Of a DNA stretch of 64,000 nt, positions 43,639-54,323 are shown piece by piece. The DNA is taken from NCBI GenBank assembly GCA_025558095.1, contig JAIVFI010000014.1:682001-746000 (forward strand). Reading direction: 5' to 3'. Source of the DNA: Hyaloraphidium curvatum. Lineage: Eukaryota > Monoblepharomycota > Hyaloraphidiomycetes > Hyaloraphidiales > Hyaloraphidiaceae. The number at the start of each line of letters is the position of its first letter. The stretch's first letter is position 1. Made by a program: the position numbers and the translations under genes. The notes below the pieces were generated by a model. It was given only the letters and a program-made list of their open reading frames with translations, did not search any database and was not told the DNA's origin.

Positions 43639-45354
43639 ATGGCGGACCTCTCGGTGTGGTTCCGAGCGTGCAAGGACGGCGCCATCCCCGCGGCCGAGCC
43701 GTTCCTCGCTTCGCCGACGTTCGACCCCGACGCGCTCGACTCCAACGGCTTCACAGGGTTCGCGCTGGCGTGCCACAACGGGCGCCACGAAATGGCCGCG
43801 AGACTGTTGAAGGAGCCGCGGATGAACCCGAACAGGGTCGTCAAGGGCGGCTACACCGCGATGCACCTCGCGTGCCGGTCGGGCCGCGGCAGGGTCGCCA
43901 AGCTGCTCGCCGACGACCCGCGCGTCGACCTGAACGCGGAAAAGGACGACGGCCTGACGCCGCTGATGCTCGCCGCCCGCGAGGGCCACGCCAAGATCGC
44001 GGAGATGCTGCTGAAGCTCGGCAGGGAGCGCAACGTGCGGCCCGACGCGGCGGACGTCAAGGGCAACACGGCCTTCATCTACGCGTGCTCGACGTCGTCG
44101 CTCGAGTGCATCGACGTGTTCCTCAGGCACCACCGGCGGGTGGCGGTCAACGTTCAGAACAAAGACGGGGAGACGGGGCTCATTGTCGCGTGCGTCATGG
44201 GCAACTCGCAGGTGGCCAACGACCTGCTGCACTACCCGGACCTGCTGGATCTGTCCTTGGCCGACAACGCCGGCAACACGGCCTTCCACCACGTGTGCAA
44301 GAACAACGACCTGGAGCTCGCGCGGTCCTTCCTGAAGCACCTGGACCAGGTTCCCGTCAACGCCGCCAACCGGGCCGGCAAGACCCCGCGCGACCTCGCG
44401 ACCGGGGAGCGGTTGCGCGCGCTAATCGACCGCGAAGTGATGCTTTACGAACGGAGCCCGAGCAAGCTTCGTGTCGACAGCTCGCGCGTCTCGTACGACC
44501 GCACGAAGGTCCTTGGGAAGGGGGGCTTCGGCGCCGTTTACAGGGGCACCTTCAAGGAGGAAGTCTCCCCCGGTCGGTTCCGTGACGTCGAGGTTGCCGT
44601 CAAGGAATCGCTTCAGGGCTTTGCGGACGCCAAGATCAGGGCGCTGTTCGACAAGGAGGTCCGCGTGTGGACTGCCCTTGGCAGGGGCCACGACAACGTG
44701 CTCAAGCTCCTGTCTTACTCGGAGGACCCCCTGGTGATGGTTTGTCAGTACGCCAACGCGGGTAACTTGCAGGAGTACCTGTTGCGGATCGCCGGGGAGC
44801 AGGACTACTACCGCCGCGCGCTCCAGCTGCTCCTCGGCGTTGCCAAGGGGATGGCCTTCATCCACGCGTCGCACGTAGTGCACGGGGACCTCAAGGCGCT
44901 CAACGTGCTCGTCGACGCGCGCCCCGGGGGCGGGCCGGTGCCGCTCATCGCGGACTTTGGCATGTCGCGCGTGCGCATGCAGGTGTCCATCACCATGGGG
45001 CAGGCCGACGCGGTCGAGGGCACGCTGGGGTTCCTGGCGCCGGAGCTGCTGCAGGGCGCTCTGGATGATTTCCCGACGCCGCGCAAGGCCAAGAAGGCCG
45101 ACGTGTTTGCCTTTGCGATGGTGGCGTACATGGTCTCGAGCAGGGGCAAGGAACCCTTCCACGACGCCAGGTTCAGGAGCGACAAGGAGCGCATGGGCGC
45201 GATCCTGGCGGGGCAGAGACCGCGGCCGCCGGCGGATGCCCCCAAGGGGCTGGTGGAGCTGATGGCGCGGTGCTGGGCGGCGGATCCCGAGAAGAGGCCC
45301 GAGTTTGCCGAGGTCGTGCGCGACCTGGACGCCGTGATTGCCGCCGCTCCGTGA
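43639..45354 (+). CDS. Ankyrin-repeat TKL-type kinase 1
   Basis: Intronless, 571 aa. Residues about 1-270 are seven or so ankyrin repeats (GYTAMHLAC, GLTPLMLAAREGH, GNTAFIYAC, GNTAFHHVC). A protein kinase follows: GKGGFGAVYRG (about 294), VAVKE, the catalytic loop HGDLKALN (415-422), DFG (439) and APELL. The HRD motif reads HGD, so it lacks the Arg that senses activation-loop phosphorylation, but Asp, Lys and Asn needed for catalysis are there. The gene sits 57 bp right of the Fanzor transposon and is a tandem paralogue of the next gene. Confidence 0.9.
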   Translation: MADLSVWFRACKDGAIPAAEPFLASPTFDPDALDSNGFTGFALACHNGRHEMAARLLKEPRMNPNRVVKGGYTAMHLACRSGRGRVAKLLADDPRVDLNAEKDDGLTPLMLAAREGHAKIAEMLLKLGRERNVRPDAADVKGNTAFIYACSTSSLECIDVFLRHHRRVAVNVQNKDGETGLIVACVMGNSQVANDLLHYPDLLDLSLADNAGNTAFHHVCKNNDLELARSFLKHLDQVPVNAANRAGKTPRDLATGERLRALIDREVMLYERSPSKLRVDSSRVSYDRTKVLGKGGFGAVYRGTFKEEVSPGRFRDVEVAVKESLQGFADAKIRALFDKEVRVWTALGRGHDNVLKLLSYSEDPLVMVCQYANAGNLQEYLLRIAGEQDYYRRALQLLLGVAKGMAFIHASHVVHGDLKALNVLVDARPGGGPVPLIADFGMSRVRMQVSITMGQADAVEGTLGFLAPELLQGALDDFPTPRKAKKADVFAFAMVAYMVSSRGKEPFHDARFRSDKERMGAILAGQRPRPPADAPKGLVELMARCWAADPEKRPEFAEVVRDLDAVIAAAP

Positions 45355-45552
45355 TCTTCAGGAGTACTCGTGTCTTTGTAGCATCCGTTGTGGTAGTGTC
45401 CCCTGGCTCTTCAGCGATCGACATGTGCGATGTCAGCGCCGGCTGTCCGGGGCTGCGACGCGTCCTCGGGTTCCGCCGCATTCCGTCCCCAACCACACGC
45501 CACACCTCCGCCGTCAGCGCCCTCCATATCCGGCCATCGCCACTCTCCTCCG

Positions 45553-47377
45553 ATGGGGGCGCCCGCGGCGTGGGTGCGCGCGTGCAAGGACGGCGATGCG
45601 GCCGTCGTGGCCATGTTCCTCTCGAAGGCGGACTTCGACCCCGACGCGGCCGACGAGGCCACGGGATTCCCCGCGCTGGTGCTCGCGGCGCACAATGGCC
45701 GCTCGGCGATCGTGGCGACGCTGCTCGGCGACGCGCGCGTCGCCCCGAACCGCGCGGGCAAGGGCGGCTACACGGCCGTCCACGCCTCGTGCAAGATGGA
45801 CAAGATGGAGGTCCTGAAGGTGCTGATCGCAGACAAGCGCGTCGATCTGAACGCCGCAAAGGCCGACGGTATGACCGGCCTCATGGTCGCCGCCCGCGAG
45901 GGCTTCCACAAGCTGTGCGAGGCGCTCCTGGCGACCCCGAAATCACGCGGCCTCGCGTCCGACGCCGTCGACGCCGCGGGCAACACAGCGTTCCACTACG
46001 CCTGCATGAGCAAGAAGGGCCGCATGCCGGTGCTCGACGCCTTCCTGCACGCCGACCGGCCCAAGCGGGTCGGCGTCAACCGCCCAAACAACCTGGGCCT
46101 CACGGCGCTCGCGGCCGCCTGCGCCGCGGGCAACGTCAACGTGGCCGAGGACCTGCTGCACCACGTGGACCTCCTGGATCTGCGCGTGCCCGACCGCGAG
46201 GGCGACACGGCATTCCACCACGTGTGCAGGGGCGGCAGCCTCGCCCTCGCCCGCGCCTTCTTCCGGCACCCGGGCTCGTTCGACCCCGAGGCGCGCAACA
46301 ATGCCGGGCAGACCCCGGCGGACGTGGCGACCAGCGAGGTCGTGCGGATGCTCATTTCGCGGGAGGTCATGGTCATCCGGGCCAACCCACCCAGCCTCGA
46401 GGTGCCCGCGTCGCGCCTCCACTTCGACCGGAACAACGCCAACATGCTCGGCGAAGGAGGTCAGGCGAGGGTGTACCGGGGCCTGTTCGTCGAGCAGATC
46501 GGCGAGGACAGCTTCAAGGAGACGATAGTGGCGGTCAAGTGTCCGAGGCAGGAGATCGACGACCCGGCCGTGATGAGGACGTTCGAGAAGGAGATCAAGA
46601 TGTGGGCCCTCGTGGGCCGCAACCACCGCAACGTGCTCCCCCTCCTCGGCTTCTGCACCCAACCCTTCGCCATCATCTGCCCCATCGTCGAGGGCACCAA
46701 CCTCCAGCTGTACCTGTGGGAGAACCGCGACTCGCCGCGGTACTGGTCCATCGCCCTGCGGCTCCTCCTCGGGGTCGCCGAGGGCATGCAGTACATCCAC
46801 GACTCGCACGTGGTCCACGGGGACCTCAAGCCGCCCAACGTGCTCGTCGACGTGCGCGCGAAGGGCGGGCCGATCCCTCTCATCGCGGATTTCGGCATGT
46901 CCCGCGTGCGGCTGGAACACAGCGTCACGCATGGCAACGAGAACAACGTGATGCCCGAGGGCACGCTGCCCTTCATGGCGCCGGAGCTGCTGGACCTCGT
47001 TTTCGACAGGACGCTGCCCCCCAGGGCGAGGAAGAAGGCGGACGTGTACTCCTTTGGGATGGTGTGCTTCATGGCGGCCACGAGGGGCTGGGAACCGTAC
47101 CACGGGGACATCGGCCCGGGCAAGAAGTTCAGGGAGACCTACGAGGTGGGGATTGAGCCGCCGGGTCCTGCAAGGGCCTTTGCTGACCCCTTTTCTCTAC
47201 CTTCGCCTACAGCTCATCAAGAACGTCACCCAGGGCTACCGCCCCGACATCCCGCCGCACACACCAGTCGCGCTGAGCGCCCTGATGAAGAAGTGCTGGG
47301 CGCGCGAGCCCGAGAAGAGGCCCGACTTTGCCCAGATCGTGCAGGACCTGAAGAGGCAGATCGAGGACTTTGAGTAG
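45553..47377 (+). CDS. Ankyrin-repeat TKL-type kinase 2
   Basis: Two exons (45553-47145, 47213-47377; 67-bp intron) give 585 aa. Same plan as its neighbour: ankyrin repeats (GYTAVHASC, GMTGLMVAAREGF, GNTAFHYAC, GDTAFHHVC) and a kinase with GEGGQARVYRG, VAVK, HGDLKPPN (from about 422), DFG (446) and APELL. HRD again reads HGD. The glycine loop has Gln-Ala in place of Phe-Gly. The C-terminal helix block (MKKCWAREPEKRPDFAQIV) lies in exon 2; the paralogue has no intron there. Confidence 0.9.
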
Positions 47378-47469
47378 GCGCCGGCAAGGGCGGTCTAGAT
47401 TCTAGATTGTGTGTTCAGGAAGCAGATACACGGGGATGTCTAGGTGTCAGATGGTACGCCACCCGGCCG

Positions 47470-49496
47470 TCACCGCCCCTTGTGCATGCCGAGGATGCAC
47501 GAGTCATGGACCGCCTGTAGCGCCTCCGAGGCCGTCTTGTGCTCGATCACGCACGAGATGTTGATCTCGCTGTCGCCGCCCTCTCCATCAGCGATCCAAC
47601 CCCGCAGAACAGGCCGCAAAGACATACCTGGCACCCTGGCTGATCATCTCGATGTTGACCCCGACGCTCGACAGCGCCGTGAACATCCTCCCGCTGATGC
47701 CCACCGCGTTCTTCATCCCCTCCCCGACCAGCGACAGGATGGCCATGTTGGGGAGCACGTCCACCGTGCCCGTCTTGCGGAGCTCCCCGAGCGCGAGCTC
47801 CAGCGAGCGCTCGCTGATGTTGGGCCCGAGCGCCATCGAGACGTGCACCTCCGAGGTGGAGATGAGGTCCACGACGATGCCGAAGCGGTCCAGAACCCTG
47901 AAGATGTGCGCCAGGAAGCCGTGCGAGACCGACTTGCGGTTCGAGTGCACGTTGAGCACCGTCACGGGGTGCTTGATGGTGACGGCCGTGGCGTGCCCCG
48001 GGAGCCGGGAAAAGTAGGGCTGCGGGGTGAGCGAGTCCTCGAGCTCCTCGGGCGGGGAGTCGGGGTCGTCCTCGCGGAAGCTGGGCGGGGCGACGACGGT
48101 ACCCCGGCCCTGGGGGTTGAAGGTGTTCTTGATCCGGATGGGGATGGCGGCGCGGATGACCTGCTCCATGGTGAAGGGGTGGATGACCTCGGAGCCGTAG
48201 TAGGTCAGCTCGGCGGCCTCGTCGGGGGTGATGTAGGGGAGCAGGCGGGCGAGGGGTGCCTTGCGGGGGTCGGCGGTGAAGATGCCGTCGACCTCCTTGA
48301 AGATGTGGAGCTCAGAGGCCGAGAGGGCGACGGAGCAGAGGGCGGCGGTGAGGTCCGTGTAGCCGCGGCCGATGGTGGTGATGATCGAGCCCGGAACGGG
48401 TCCGAGATAGCCTGGAACATCGTTCGAAGATGAGACCAAGAGATTGGAGAACAGAGCGCAGCAATCTCACCGGTGACAACGGGCACGACCCATCCCTCCG
48501 TCCCCGTGGACGATCCCGTCGTCAAGGCCAGGTCGACCTTCGAGTCGTCCCAGCACACTGCCTCGAGCACCTCCTTCAACCGCCCCGCCAGGTAGTCGTA
48601 GAACCCCTGCCCGACCTCCGATTCGCCGAAATGCCGGTCCACGATCCTCTCCAGGTTGACGTACGCCGAGGGCACCCCGCGCGACGCCAGCACGGCGGCA
48701 AAGATCATCGCCGACAGCTTCTCGCCGACGGAAATGACAATGTCACGCGACCGTGGCGACATCTCCTCGATGGTCGCGCACGCGTCCAGGAAGCTCCGCA
48801 GCCTGGCGCATTCGGCCGAGATGCCGCGCAGGCACTCGCCGCGGAGGCCCTCGAGCTCCTCGTCGTCCCCGCCCAGCGCCTCGTAAGCGTGCCGTCGGTG
48901 CTCCTCTTCGATTTTGGTCACAATTTCGGCGTGCTCCGCCGAACCGGAGAGGCAGGATTCGGCGGCGAGGAGGAGGCGAGAGGTCGTGCCTTCGGCCTTG
49001 ACGTACGAGGACATGGCCGAGAGCACGACGACGGGGCGAGTGGCCGGGCTGGAGCCAGAGTGGAGCGTATTTCTGGAAAAGCGACCAAAGGTCAGCCAAT
49101 GAAGCCGATGGAAGGAGCAGGCGAGCCCGGATTCCTTGACGAGGTTGGACCAACGCACCTCACGATATCGGCCACCATCCCCATTCTTTCGGCAGTTCCC
49201 ACCGAAGTGCCTCCAAATTTCTGCACGACTAGGGGTACGCGGGCCTTGTGCCTCTGCGCTGCGCCCGCCGGCGACCTCGCCCTGCCGTGGGCTGCCTCCG
49301 GCGGGTGGGCCCGCCCGTTCGCGTGCAGCGAGCCCGAAGGCAACCGCTGCGCCGCGAAGCCGTCGAGGTACGACGAGCCCGACGAGTTGGCCGGCATCGA
49401 CGCCGATTTGCCGAGCGACGACGAGTAAAACAGCTCGTCGTCCGGCGTGTCCGTCGTGCGCGGCGGGATGGGCAGCGCCGTCGTTGGCTGCGTCAT
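47470..49496 (-). CDS. HOM3: Aspartate kinase (Hom3 type)
   Basis: Four exons (49496-49159, 49072-48471, 48411-47628, 47569-47470) give 607 aa. The substrate motif VVQKFGGTSVGTAERM comes after a polar N-terminal extension of about 75 residues. Then follow AEGTTSRLL, ISVGEKLSA, GRGYTDLTAALCSVAL, KEVDGIFTADPR, and ELTYYGSEVIHPFTMEQ. Two ACT domains (HSNRKSVSHGFLAHIF, and MISQGASEINISCV, joined across intron 3) mediate feedback control by threonine in yeast Hom3. The enzyme phosphorylates aspartate to open Thr/Met/homoserine synthesis. No fused homoserine dehydrogenase is present. Confidence 0.93.
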
Positions 49497-50518
49497 CGCA
49501 CCGAGCGACCACAAAAAGGCAGAGTCCAGGAGACCGGCACACGGCCCTCGAGCAGGTTACGAGGCCAGAGGGGGTGGCGCAAAGATGTGGTGCGGTCGGC
49601 GGTAAACAAGTCAACAGAGCGCCAGCGGGCCTATGACTCGGCGCTCGATGCTCTGCCTGCACACAGCCAGCACGGCGGCAAGACGCACATCGGGTGCTTC
49701 CAAGGCTTCCTGGAGGCGCCGCTTGGCATTCTCTGGCCGACCTGAGGGTCGCTTGGACCATCGACGACCTGCACTGTGTGCTTCTCGCGGGCTTCGCCCC
49801 GATCCCCTGGGATTCCAGAACCGCTTGCTGGCCCCGGAGACGTGGAACGATCAGCTTTGAGGCACAGCGATATGCTGGAGCCAAACTTGTGGGCCTCCAG
49901 TGCGAGTTGAGCTCGGCCGCGCTCGGCCGAAGCGGCCAGACGTAGCCCCTCCGACTCCTTCGATTCTCGGTTTCGGAATCTTAAGAGCTCAATTTGCTCG
50001 ATTGAGCCCTTCATTGTCACGCGGACGACCCATGGCGGTGCTGCGATCCCTGATTCCGGTGCCTGAACTGGAGACCAGGCTCACGACGCCCGCTCAGGCG
50101 ACATTCAGGACTCTCAATCGTTGGATCGATCATATCGCTTGCGCGTGTCTCGAATTTTGGGAGCTGTGCGCTGCGCCGCGTTGCGAGGCCGCATGGCATG
50201 GGCACTTCGGGTGATGTTGCTGCCCCCTCGCGATCACAGGCCCTGAGCATGCTGCAACCCGGATGGCCGGTGCCGCCGCACGCCTGTGCTGCCGAGGGGC
50301 TTAGATGCTGCGTAACCGCGGGGGATCGCGCTGATTCCCCCGGGCCCGAGGCGCAGCAGGCTGGTGGCCTGCGGCAGGGTCCTTTGCGCTGGCGGTGTTG
50401 CGTGCCCAACCCAAAGCGGACGACTCGGGACGCCAGCGTTCTGCTGCACTCAGACGGGCGCATCGCGGGCCGGAAACTCGGGAACTCGCAGATCTCGGTC
50501 GGAAGCAACGTCTCCGCC
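49497..50518. other. Intergenic, 1.0 kb, between divergent genes
   Basis: Between the aspartate kinase and LPMO starts. A weak minus frame around 49850-49990 (LRLAASAERGRAQLALEAHK) may be a coiled-coil relict, but it has no start or domain. Otherwise no gene is seen. Confidence 0.45.
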
Positions 50519-51687
50519 ATGCGCGCCGCCGCCGCCGCCCTCCTGCTCGCCGCCCTCGCGGCCATCGGCACCGCCGATGCGCACATCCAGATGACGAACC
50601 CCATTCCCCGAGGCTCGCCGCAGGGCCCCTGGCCCGAGAGCCAGCGCGACTACTCGCTCATGTCGCCCCTCGACAACGGCGGGATCGGCCGGACGTACCC
50701 CTGCCAGGGCAAGGTGCGCTTCTCAACCCGCGATGCTGAGGCGGCCACGGATCGCTCACCAATGCCCATCGCAGCCCAAGGGCGTCAACACGGCGACCCT
50801 CTATGCCGGCAGGACCGTCAACGTGACCTGGGCCGGCTCGGCGATCCACGGGGGCGGCCACTGCCAGCTCGCGGTTTCTTACGACGGCGGCTCCACCTTT
50901 GTCGTCCTGGACACGATCCTGGGCGACTGCCTCGTCCGCGGCATGTCGTACCCCCTGACTCTGCCCGCGGACCTGCCGCGCGCCACCTCGGCCATCTTTG
51001 CCTGGACCTGGGTGAGTCGATCGATGCCCACCACCAGGATGAGCTGACGGACGAGAACAATCACGCCAGATGAACCGAATCGGCAACCGTGAATACTACA
51101 TGAACTGCGCGGACGTCGAGATCGTGTCCAACACCTGCGGGCCCTTCACCGCCCCGCGCCTGTTCGTCGCCCAGGTCGTGCCGCCTTCGACGCAGGTGTT
51201 CCCCGAGTGGGGCACCACGGGCAACGACTACAGGAACGAGCTGCTCAACGGGCGGCCGGCGACGACTGTTGTTGGGGACGGGTGCGCTGGGGCAACGCCG
51301 CCTTCTCCCGCTCCGGCGCCCGCTCCTGCGCCTGCGCCTGCGCCCGCCCCCGCTCCTGCTCCTGCTCCTGCTCCTGCTCCCGCTCCGGCCCCGGCCCCGG
51401 CCCCGGCTCCCGCTCCCGCTCCGGCGCCGGCCCCGCCGCCGCCTCCTCCGGTACGTTCACCATCGCCAATCGCGGCCACATTTTTGCCTACCGCGGCTCC
51501 CCTCCAGACCGGCGTCCTCCCCGCCTGCACCTCGGCCAACAACGGCCAGCAGATCTGCCCCTCGGCCGCGCACCCCGGCTTCTCATGGTGCGTCAACGGC
51601 GTCTGGATCCAGCAGGCCTGCCCCGCAGGCACGGTGTGCAGGGCCCTGAGCGCCACGCAGGTCGTCTGCGACTGGCCCCAGGCCTAG
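50519..51687 (+). CDS. Secreted LPMO with Pro-Ala linker and CBM19-like domain
   Basis: Three exons (50519-50713, 50775-51011, 51070-51687) give 349 aa. Signal peptide cleavage after TADA would expose His at the mature N-terminus (HIQMTNPIPRG), the copper histidine-brace residue of lytic polysaccharide monooxygenases. Other LPMO features are HGGGHCQLAVSYDGG with the second His, AIFAWTW, and NREYYMNCADVEI. The overall look is AA11-like, acting on chitin. A Pro-Ala linker (about 51300-51445) leads to a C-terminal Cys module (FSWCVNGVWIQQACPAGTVC) typical of chitin-binding CBM19. Together these suggest oxidative cleavage of chitin outside the cell. Confidence 0.85.
51300..51445 (+). repeat. Pro-Ala dipeptide repeat (CCNGCN hexamer tract)
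   Basis: About 22 tandem Ala-Pro dipeptides built from imperfect 6-bp units form the LPMO linker. Such tracts often vary in length between strains. Confidence 0.85.
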
Positions 51688-52224
51688 TCAAAGGGAAGGG
51701 GGAAGGACGCTTCGGGTGGACGGAGCAAGGGTGGAGGGGGAAAGCACATTGTCTAGTAGCACGAAAGGCGCGCCTGGCCGCGCCGGATATCTGTTGTCTG
51801 TGTCACCTCTGACGCAACACGAGCCGGTTCTCGCACCACATCGATCGCCTACGTCCATCGCAGAGAGCAAGCGAGCCCGAGAACTAGGAGCAACAAGCGA
51901 TTCGGGATCAATCGAGCGGCGCAGGGGACCTACCTGACGCTGGGGATGGCGTGCGGGTTGTGGCAGACCCAGACCAGGTCTGCCGAGGACACACTACTCC
52001 CCGGTCTGGGTCTGTCACAGGGTGAGCGGCCGTGGGGCGGGGACGCGGGCGGCGGGATCCGGCGGGGCTCGTGCCGGGCGTCGGGATCGGATGATCGGGG
52101 CATCGCACGGGAGGAGCTTCGACGTGGGGTCCATTGTCGGATCTTGTGACAACAATGCATGGGTCCGTCCGGCGGTGACGCGTCGCGTCATGCATTGCCC
52201 CTCATCCACTCCCTAACCTCCGCC
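51688..52224. other. Intergenic, 537 bp, with a 12-bp inverted repeat
   Basis: Between two plus-strand genes. A perfect inverted repeat CAGACCCAGACC (51964-51975) and GGTCTGGGTCTG (52003-52014) encloses a 27-nt loop. No gene is seen. Confidence 0.55.
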
Positions 52225-52641
52225 ATGTCGCTCTCCGCGCCCCTCTCGACCACCCTCCTCCTCCGCGCGCCGCTCGCGTTCGGCGCGTACCTCTCCGCGT
52301 GGTCGCGCCTGCTCTCCCCGCTGTTCCTCGCGCCGCTCCCTTCCGCCGCGGCCCCGACGCTGCGGGCGACCGGCGCGCTGTCGTGCGCCGCGCTCGCGGG
52401 GGTGCTCTTCGGTTTCGGGCACTTCCAGGTGGCGGTGGGTTGCGGGGTGGGCTACTTCCTCGGCCGCGCGGCGGACGCGGGCGGGTCGGCGTGGGCGCGG
52501 GCCGCGGACGCGTTCGGCGCGCTGGACGGGCGCGACAAAGAGCTGCTGACGCGGGGGACGATCACGGTGGTGAACATCGTGGGGGCGGTGCTGGCGCTGA
52601 GGGGGGAGGCGGGCGCGCTGGCCGCGCTGGCGGGCAAGTGA
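52225..52641 (+). CDS. Small Ala-rich membrane protein, unrecognised
   Basis: Intronless, 138 aa. About three hydrophobic segments are visible: residues 8-35, a central GALSCAALAGVLFGFGHF to CGVGYFLGRAAD stretch, and ITVVNIVGAVLALRG. Glycine-spaced helices suggest tight packing. No family is recognised. The ATG has A at -3, and the frame is the only one here with this hydrophobic pattern. Confidence 0.5.
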   Translation: MSLSAPLSTTLLLRAPLAFGAYLSAWSRLLSPLFLAPLPSAAAPTLRATGALSCAALAGVLFGFGHFQVAVGCGVGYFLGRAADAGGSAWARAADAFGALDGRDKELLTRGTITVVNIVGAVLALRGEAGALAALAGK

Positions 52642-52830
52642 GGCCGCGGGAGGGGGAGCGCGTTCCAGGCCGTGGGAGGTCATTCATGGCGATGCGTTCC
52701 TTGATCGAGTAAGGTATACGGTGTAGATGTGATGATGCCTAGATGGTCAGAGAGTGTCGGTATCTTCCATGTCCAAGAAGGCATCCCGGCGCCGTTCCGG
52801 GTCCCCTCCCCTTGAGTCCCGCGCCCCCTC

Positions 52831-53937
52831 CTACGCCGCAACGCACACCACCACGCTCCGCCACAGCACCGCCGCCCCGCCCCCTTCGACGACCCACCCC
52901 TGCTGCCCCCCCGGCTCCGCCACCGCGAGGGCGGTGAACCTGTCGAAGGAGACGGTGGCGTTGCGGTTCCACTGCACCGTCTGCCCCGCCGGCACGCTTA
53001 TCTCGGCGCGGAGGAAGCCGTCGCGGTCCGAGTAGAGCACCGCGGTGCCCTGCGCACGGAGGGCGAGGGAGAGGAAGGTGACGGCCGCCGGGGGTGCCTG
53101 CGGCGACGAGAGCGAGATCGACAGGAGGGAGAGCGAGGACGAGGAGAGGTCGAGACTGAGCGGGCCGAGCGGGATGGCGGCGTTGGGGGTGGCCGGGTCC
53201 GCCAGGCAGGGGATCAGGTCGACGCAGGTGCGGCCGTCCACGGGGAACGGGGCGCAGACGGGCTGCCATGCGCCGTCGGGGGAGGGCGGGGCGCAGGCGG
53301 GGAGGGTGGTGGTGACGGTGATGACGGAGGTCGAGGTGGTGAGGGTGGTGGAGGTGGTGACCGAGGTCGAGGGGACCACGGTCGTCGACGTGGCCAGGCG
53401 GGTGGAGGTGGTGGTCGCGACCGAGGTGAGCCACTGCGTCGCCTGCACCCAGGCGGTCTGCGTCTTCCGCACGGTCGAGGTGGCGAAGCGGGTCGATGTG
53501 CGCAGGCACAGCGTCGCGGTGGTGCGGAGGGTGGTCGTGCGGGCGACCCAGCGCACCGATGTCCGCGTGGAGGTGCGCCAGGCGGTGCGCGTGATCGTCG
53601 GAGTCCGCGTGATGGTCCGCGTGACGGTGCGGAGGACGAGCTGGCGGGCGCGCAGCCGCCCGGCTCCCGCAGCCGAGTCCGCGTGCGGGTCCGCGGGGGC
53701 GCCCTCCCGCCCGGCATCGGCGGGCACCGCGGCGCCCATCGCGGTCACCGCCGCGGCGAGCAGCAGCGCCGCCAGCAGCAGCAGCGCCCACCGGGGCCGG
53801 CCCGGCCCGCGCACGGTTTCCCCCGCGCCGACCCGCCGGCGCCCCCTCCCGCCCCCCGCCGGCTCCCCGCCCTCCGCCGGCCGGGGATCCCGGTGCCCAG
53901 ATTCAATATAGGTATGTGTCCGCCTCGGAGGGCCCAT
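52831..53937 (-). CDS. Single-pass membrane protein with Thr/Arg repeat stalk
   Basis: Intronless, 368 aa from the ATG at 53937. A charged cytoplasmic-type N-terminus (about 45 residues) precedes one helix (WALLLLAALLLAAAVTAM). Then comes a long Thr-rich stretch with irregular TRT, TST and TTT triplets (RTVTRTITRTPTITRTAW, onward to TTSTSVITVTTTL). A C-terminal domain carries CAPPSPDGAWQPVC and a beta-rich region. Type II topology with an O-glycosylated stalk is inferred. No family is recognised. Confidence 0.6.
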   Translation of the reverse strand: MGPPRRTHTYIESGHRDPRPAEGGEPAGGGRGRRRVGAGETVRGPGRPRWALLLLAALLLAAAVTAMGAAVPADAGREGAPADPHADSAAGAGRLRARQLVLRTVTRTITRTPTITRTAWRTSTRTSVRWVARTTTLRTTATLCLRTSTRFATSTVRKTQTAWVQATQWLTSVATTTSTRLATSTTVVPSTSVTTSTTLTTSTSVITVTTTLPACAPPSPDGAWQPVCAPFPVDGRTCVDLIPCLADPATPNAAIPLGPLSLDLSSSSLSLLSISLSSPQAPPAAVTFLSLALRAQGTAVLYSDRDGFLRAEISVPAGQTVQWNRNATVSFDRFTALAVAEPGGQQGWVVEGGGAAVLWRSVVVCVAA

Positions 53938-54323
53938 CAGGGGCCCGCGAGGGCGTGGAGGTGCCATTGTGTGTCCGATGATTGCGGCGCGCGGGGCTGA
54001 GCCCGCTCCGCCGCGGCGGCATCCCCAGCCGGGCCCAGCGCGCAAGGTTCGGCAACGCCGCCCGAGACCGCGCCGAAGGGACGGGATCCGCCATCCGACA
54101 GACAGTCGGCGGTCCGGGGGCCGCTTTGGTCGCCCGCTGTTCCGGCCGCTCTCGGGCACGGAGGGCGGGCCCCGCATCGGAGGGCCGGCGGCGATCTGCG
54201 CCGATCGCGGACGCGGGGTGGGACGGTGGATGCGGGGAAGATGCTACGATTACCCAACACGGGCAGCGCACGGTCTCGCTCCCCTCTTCCTCCCTCCCCG
54301 CCGCGATCCCGTCCCCGGCTCCC
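53938..54323. other. Intergenic, 386 bp
   Basis: Between the stalk-protein start and the dienelactone hydrolase stop, both on the minus strand. No gene is seen. Confidence 0.5.

Noticed and set aside
45270-47156. 628-codon frame overlapping ankyrin-kinase 2
   Set aside because: It is a Gly/Arg-rich shifted frame of the kinase gene with no ATG at its start.
48205-49884. 559-codon minus frame read as one protein
   Set aside because: Only the middle part is coding (exon 2 of aspartate kinase); the ends run through introns and the divergent promoter.
50219-50420. GC-rich tract checked for a tRNA or structured RNA
   Set aside because: No cloverleaf arms or conserved T-loop could be fitted.
51228-51656. 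Gly-Ala repeat protein on the minus strand opposite the LPMO linker
   Set aside because: It is the reverse reading of the Ala-Pro codon repeat and has no independent support.
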